Both the position numbers and the translations under genes were made by a program. The notes under the pieces were generated by a model. That model did not search any database and was not told the DNA's origin. It was given only the letters and a program-made list of their open reading frames with translations. Shown here one piece after another: positions 61,267 to 64,000 of a stretch of DNA of 64,000 nucleotides (position 1 is its first letter; every line of letters begins with the position of its first letter). The stretch lies in the NCBI GenBank assembly GCA_038131165.1, contig JAYPOZ010000014.1, positions 4,915-68,914 of the forward strand, read 5' to 3'. Source of the DNA: UBA6544 sp038131165 (GTDB lineage Bacteria > Pseudomonadota > Alphaproteobacteria > UBA8366).

Positions 61267-61707
61267 GAAATAAGAAACAAAATTCCTACTATTATTACTT
61301 TAATAAATGTGACGGGACTTGGCGATAGGCCGCCTTCCTCGCCCTGCCGGGTCCACTGGGAAGACGGCAAGGCCGCGGCCGAGCCCGCCGCGACAACGAA
61401 CCCCTAGCGGAAAGAAAGCACGGGGGCGCCAAGTCTGGTGAAGCCGGACGTTATGCCAGGCAATACAGTGGATACAGTGCCGGACAGCAGCAATAAACCG
61501 GTCATGAAGCTGAAGTTTAGTCAATCGGGTTAGCTGGCAAAATGGGCAATCGCCGCTCAGGGCGAAAAGTCGGGAGACTTATAGACCGCAGGTTTAAATC
61601 CCGGTTGGACCCGACCGCCTGGGGGGCTGCGCGACGAAATGGCGCCCAAATTCCGCGATGCGGGAGCGCGCTTGCCTTGGATAACCGGCACTCTTTCGGA
61701 GGCAAGT
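61267..61707. other. Non-coding stretch between the Sel1 and VOC genes
   Basis: About 440 bases with no frame that looks protein-like on either strand. Local GC is normal. A GGTTTAAATCC string at about 61589 resembles a tRNA T-loop, but the flanking bases do not pair as a T-stem and no acceptor stem is seen. I see no repeat, terminator or promoter I can support. Confidence 0.5.
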
Positions 61708-62211
61708 CTATTCCGTTCGGCGATACTCGGTACGGACCTCGAGCAGGATGTTGTCGGGATCATGGAAATAGACGGAGCCGGCTTCTCCGGTGCCATGAAT
61801 GGAGTGCGCCAGATCTAGCGCCTTGAGGTTGGCGATCACGCCCTTGTATTGCTCGGGTGTCGCCTTCAACGCCACGTGATGCATCGCGCCTATTCCGCGC
61901 CGGGCCGGGGCGTCCCCATGCTCCGGAAAATCAAAGAATGCCATCATGTTGCCGCCGCCCATGTCCAGGAAGATATGGGTCGAGGTCGGCTCGTCGCGGT
62001 TCTGGACGATCCGCGTTACCTGCATGCCGAGGACGCTGGTATAGAATTCGATCGTCCGCTCGATGTCGGAGGAGATCATCGCCAAATGATCCACTCCGCC
62101 GGTGCCGGCGCCGTTCGCGCCACCCGGCGCCGCTGTGGGGTCACCCTCTTCCCTCAGGTATTTCTGCTTCAAAGCTTCGCGTTTGGCTTGATAGACGCTG
62201 AGATCGTTCAT
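61708..62211 (-). CDS. VOC family protein (glyoxalase-like)
   Basis: A 167-residue protein with one VOC domain. Metal-ligand positions are in GVDHLAMISSDIERTIEFY, the central MHHVALKAT and the C-terminal VYFHDPDNILLEVRTEYR. The first 38 residues are a charged, Gly/Ala-rich extension. GAGAGG about seven bases upstream supports ATG 62211. Substrate unknown; it is the second of two VOC proteins within 3.5 kb, but the two are not obviously close relatives. Confidence 0.85.
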   Translation of the reverse strand: MNDLSVYQAKREALKQKYLREEGDPTAAPGGANGAGTGGVDHLAMISSDIERTIEFYTSVLGMQVTRIVQNRDEPTSTHIFLDMGGGNMMAFFDFPEHGDAPARRGIGAMHHVALKATPEQYKGVIANLKALDLAHSIHGTGEAGSVYFHDPDNILLEVRTEYRRTE

Positions 62212-62379
62212 ATGTAACCCTCTCGTCTTGTCTTCTCGGGGCATATGGTGCCAGCCCGGTGGTTCCGATTCAAGGAAACGGGGGCAATTCCGGCGCGCTG
62301 CGGCCATGTTCGGGCAGAAAAATTCAAAAAAAATCAATGGAACCCTTGAATTGTTGAGTTTCTTAGCTTACTTGCCGCG

Positions 62380-62406
62380 TTAGCACTCGCTGCGAGCGAG
62401 TGCTAA
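62380..62406 (+). promoter_or_regulatory. CIRCE element (HrcA operator) of groESL
   Basis: TTAGCACTC (62380-62388), nine-base spacer, GAGTGCTAA (62398-62406): a perfect match to the CIRCE consensus. HrcA repressor binds it and falls off on heat shock. It lies 76 bases before groES. Confidence 0.97.
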
Positions 62407-62481
62407 CAGTTTGTGTGGGAGGCCGTCTGGGCTCTGTCACTGAGAATTTGAACCAGGGAAACTCTTAGGGAGTTATTGAAA

Positions 62482-62802
62482 ATGGGCATGAACTTCAGGC
62501 CTTTGCATGACCGTGTCGTGGTCAAGCGCATCGACGAAGAAGAAAAGACCGCGGGTGGCATCATCATCCCCGATACGGCGAAAGAGAAGCCGATGCAGGG
62601 TGAGATCGTCGCCGTTGGCCCCGGCAAGCGGAACGACAACGGCGAAGTGTCGCCCTTGGACGTGAAGACCGGCGATTTGGTGATTTTCGGCAAGTGGTCG
62701 GGCACGGAAGTGACGATCGACGGCCAGGATCTTCTGATCATGAACGAAAGCGACATCATGGGCGTTCTCTCGAAGACCGCCTCGAAGAAGAAAGCCGCTT
62801 AA
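62482..62802 (+). CDS. groES: Co-chaperonin GroES
   Basis: A 106-residue 10-kDa chaperonin. FRPLHDRVVVKRIDEEEKTAGGIIIPD includes the mobile loop, followed by EKPMQGEIVAVGPG and KWSGTEV. It caps GroEL. The C-terminal KTASKKKAA tail is slightly longer than usual. The start at 62482 has AGGGAG nine bases before it; ATG 62488 would give MNFRPL and is possible. CIRCE upstream and groEL 29 bases downstream define the operon. Confidence 0.96.
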   Translation: MGMNFRPLHDRVVVKRIDEEEKTAGGIIIPDTAKEKPMQGEIVAVGPGKRNDNGEVSPLDVKTGDLVIFGKWSGTEVTIDGQDLLIMNESDIMGVLSKTASKKKAA

Positions 62803-62831
62803 GCGGTCTTTAAAGAAAAGGAATACAGAAA

Positions 62832-64000
62832 ATGGCAGCGAAAGAGGTAAAATTCGATACCGACGCGCGCGACCGTATGCTGAAGGGCGTCAACGTCCTG
62901 GCCGATGCGGTCAAGGTCACGCTGGGCCCGAAGGGCCGCAACGTCGTGCTCGACAAGTCGTTCGGCGCGCCGCGCATCACCAAGGACGGTGTGACGGTCG
63001 CGAAGGAAATCGAACTCTCCGACAAGTTCGAGAACATGGGCGCGCAGATGATCCGCGAAGTCGCCTCGAAGACCAACGACCTTGCCGGTGACGGCACCAC
63101 GACCGCGACGGTTTTGGCTCAAGCCATCGTGCGCGAAGGCGTGAAGGCCGTTGCCGCGGGCATGAACCCGATGGATCTCCGCCGCGGAATCGACCTGGCG
63201 GTCGCAGCGGTTGTCGCAGACATCCAAAAGCGCTCGAAGAAAGTGTCCTCGAACAGCGAGATCGCTCAGGTCGGCACGATTTCCGCCAATGGCGATACCG
63301 AGATCGGCGATTTCCTTGCACGGGCGATGGAAAAGGTCGGCAACGAGGGTGTCATCACGGTCGAAGAGGCAAAGAGCCTCGACACCGAACTCGACGTCGT
63401 CGAAGGCATGCAGTTCGACCGCGGCTATCTCTCGCCGTACTTCATCACCAACCCCGAGAAGATGATCGCCGAGCTTGAGGATCCGTACATTCTGATCCAC
63501 GAGTCGAAGCTGTCCGGCCTGCAGCCGATGCTGCCGCTGCTGGAAGCCGTCGTCCAAAGCGGCCGTCCGCTGCTTGTCCTCGCCGAGGACGTCGAGGGCG
63601 AGGCGCTGGCCACGTTGGTGGTCAACCGTCTGCGCGGCGGCCTCAAGGTCGCGGCCGTCAAGGCGCCGGGCTTCGGCGATCGCCGCAAGGCCATGCTGCA
63701 GGACATCGCCGTCCTGACCGGCGGCCAGGTGGTCTCGGAAGATCTCGGCATCAAGCTCGAGAACGTCACCATCGACATGCTCGGCCGCGCCAAGCGCGTG
63801 TCCATCGACAAGGACAACACGACTGTCATCGATGGCGCCGGCAAGAAGAAGGACATCGACGGTCGGGTGGCGCAGATTCGCGCACAGATCGAGGAGACGA
63901 GCTCCGACTACGACCGCGAAAAGCTGCAGGAGCGTTTGGCGAAGCTCGCCGGCGGTGTTGCGGTGATCCGCGTCGGCGGTGCCACCGAGATCGAAGTGAA
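62832..64000 (+). CDS. groEL: Chaperonin GroEL, N-terminal part (runs off the window)
   Basis: About 390 residues of the 60-kDa chaperonin are inside the window, starting MAAKEVKFDTDARDRMLKG and continuing through the nucleotide motif GDGTTTATVLAQAI, the apical domain (GYLSPYFITNPEK) to KLAGGVAVIRVGGATE at the edge. All is in one frame without damage. It forms the folding chamber with GroES. AAGGAA stands about ten bases ahead of ATG 62832. Confidence 0.97.
   Translation, partial: MAAKEVKFDTDARDRMLKGVNVLADAVKVTLGPKGRNVVLDKSFGAPRITKDGVTVAKEIELSDKFENMGAQMIREVASKTNDLAGDGTTTATVLAQAIVREGVKAVAAGMNPMDLRRGIDLAVAAVVADIQKRSKKVSSNSEIAQVGTISANGDTEIGDFLARAMEKVGNEGVITVEEAKSLDTELDVVEGMQFDRGYLSPYFITNPEKMIAELEDPYILIHESKLSGLQPMLPLLEAVVQSGRPLLVLAEDVEGEALATLVVNRLRGGLKVAAVKAPGFGDRRKAMLQDIAVLTGGQVVSEDLGIKLENVTIDMLGRAKRVSIDKDNTTVIDGAGKKKDIDGRVAQIRAQIEETSSDYDREKLQERLAKLAGGVAVIRVGGATEIEV

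Noticed and set aside
61560..61625. Possible tRNA (GGTTTAAATCC T-loop-like string)
   Set aside because: The flanking bases do not form a T-stem, there is no matching acceptor stem, D-arm or anticodon arm.

Overview
The window is GC-rich, densely coding, chromosomal DNA from an alphaproteobacterium, most likely a Rhodospirillales-type heterotroph. Pointers are a SAM-II riboswitch ahead of metZ, an AapJQMP-type general amino-acid ABC transporter, a DUF2336 protein, an Sdh-like redox-sensing adenylate cyclase, a CIRCE-controlled groESL operon, and many acyl-CoA, CoA-transferase and hydroxybutyrate genes. I saw no tRNA, rRNA, insertion sequence, prophage or CRISPR array.

Layout. 1-570: the end of a nitrile hydratase operon. 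0.7-7 kb: glutathione reductase, an intracellular PHB depolymerase, then a tight three-gene unit (conserved unknown protein, thioredoxin-reductase-like flavoprotein, PLP-dependent lyase/decarboxylase). 7-15.5 kb: CorA, a crotonase, a reverse-strand operon of 3-hydroxybutyrate dehydrogenase and hydantoinase/oxoprolinase A and B, a PPOX-family gene interrupted by an in-frame stop, and a dehydrogenase that keeps the catalytic set of phosphite dehydrogenase PtxD. 15.5-20.6 kb: a periplasmic metallo-beta-lactamase-fold protein, a TPR/Sel1 protein, an SDR, a DUF2336 protein and a serine hydrolase. 20.8-26.2 kb: the amino-acid ABC operon plus a ketopantoate-reductase-like gene. 26.2-28.6 kb: a divergent pair of citrate-synthase-family genes, one carrying a DNA-binding domain, with an AT-rich palindrome between them. 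28.5-37 kb: CMD-family protein, glutamine amidotransferase, SRAP protein, PAS protein, PrpD-family protein, dihydroxyphthalate-decarboxylase-like protein, CinA C-terminal amidase, an orphan molybdenum hydroxylase large subunit and a TfoX-N protein.

37-47 kb: Hsp20, a multi-domain adenylate cyclase, paired acyl-CoA dehydrogenases facing a CoA-transferase, an IlvD/Edd dehydratase, release factor 3 and a DksA-like protein. 47-51 kb: a pteridine-reductase-like SDR with FolB, an alpha/beta hydrolase, and an amidoligase overlapping a frameshifted glutamine amidotransferase. 51-58.6 kb: EamA transporter, GST, metZ under a SAM-II riboswitch, an enolase-superfamily dehydratase, a porin, and a lyase/CoA-transferase pair. 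58.7-64 kb: two VOC proteins, an unknown gene that seems frameshifted, a Sel1 protein, a non-coding gap, then groES and the start of groEL.

Together the genes suggest an organism living on organic and amino acids, PHB and acyl-CoA substrates. Three genes look broken (PPOX, glutamine amidotransferase, the 59.2-kb unknown); these may be real decay or assembly errors. The observations most worth pursuing are the PtxD-like enzyme, the Sdh-like/ferredoxin/cyclase fusion, the SAM-II attenuator, the amidoligase locus and the uncharacterised unit at 3.6-7.0 kb.
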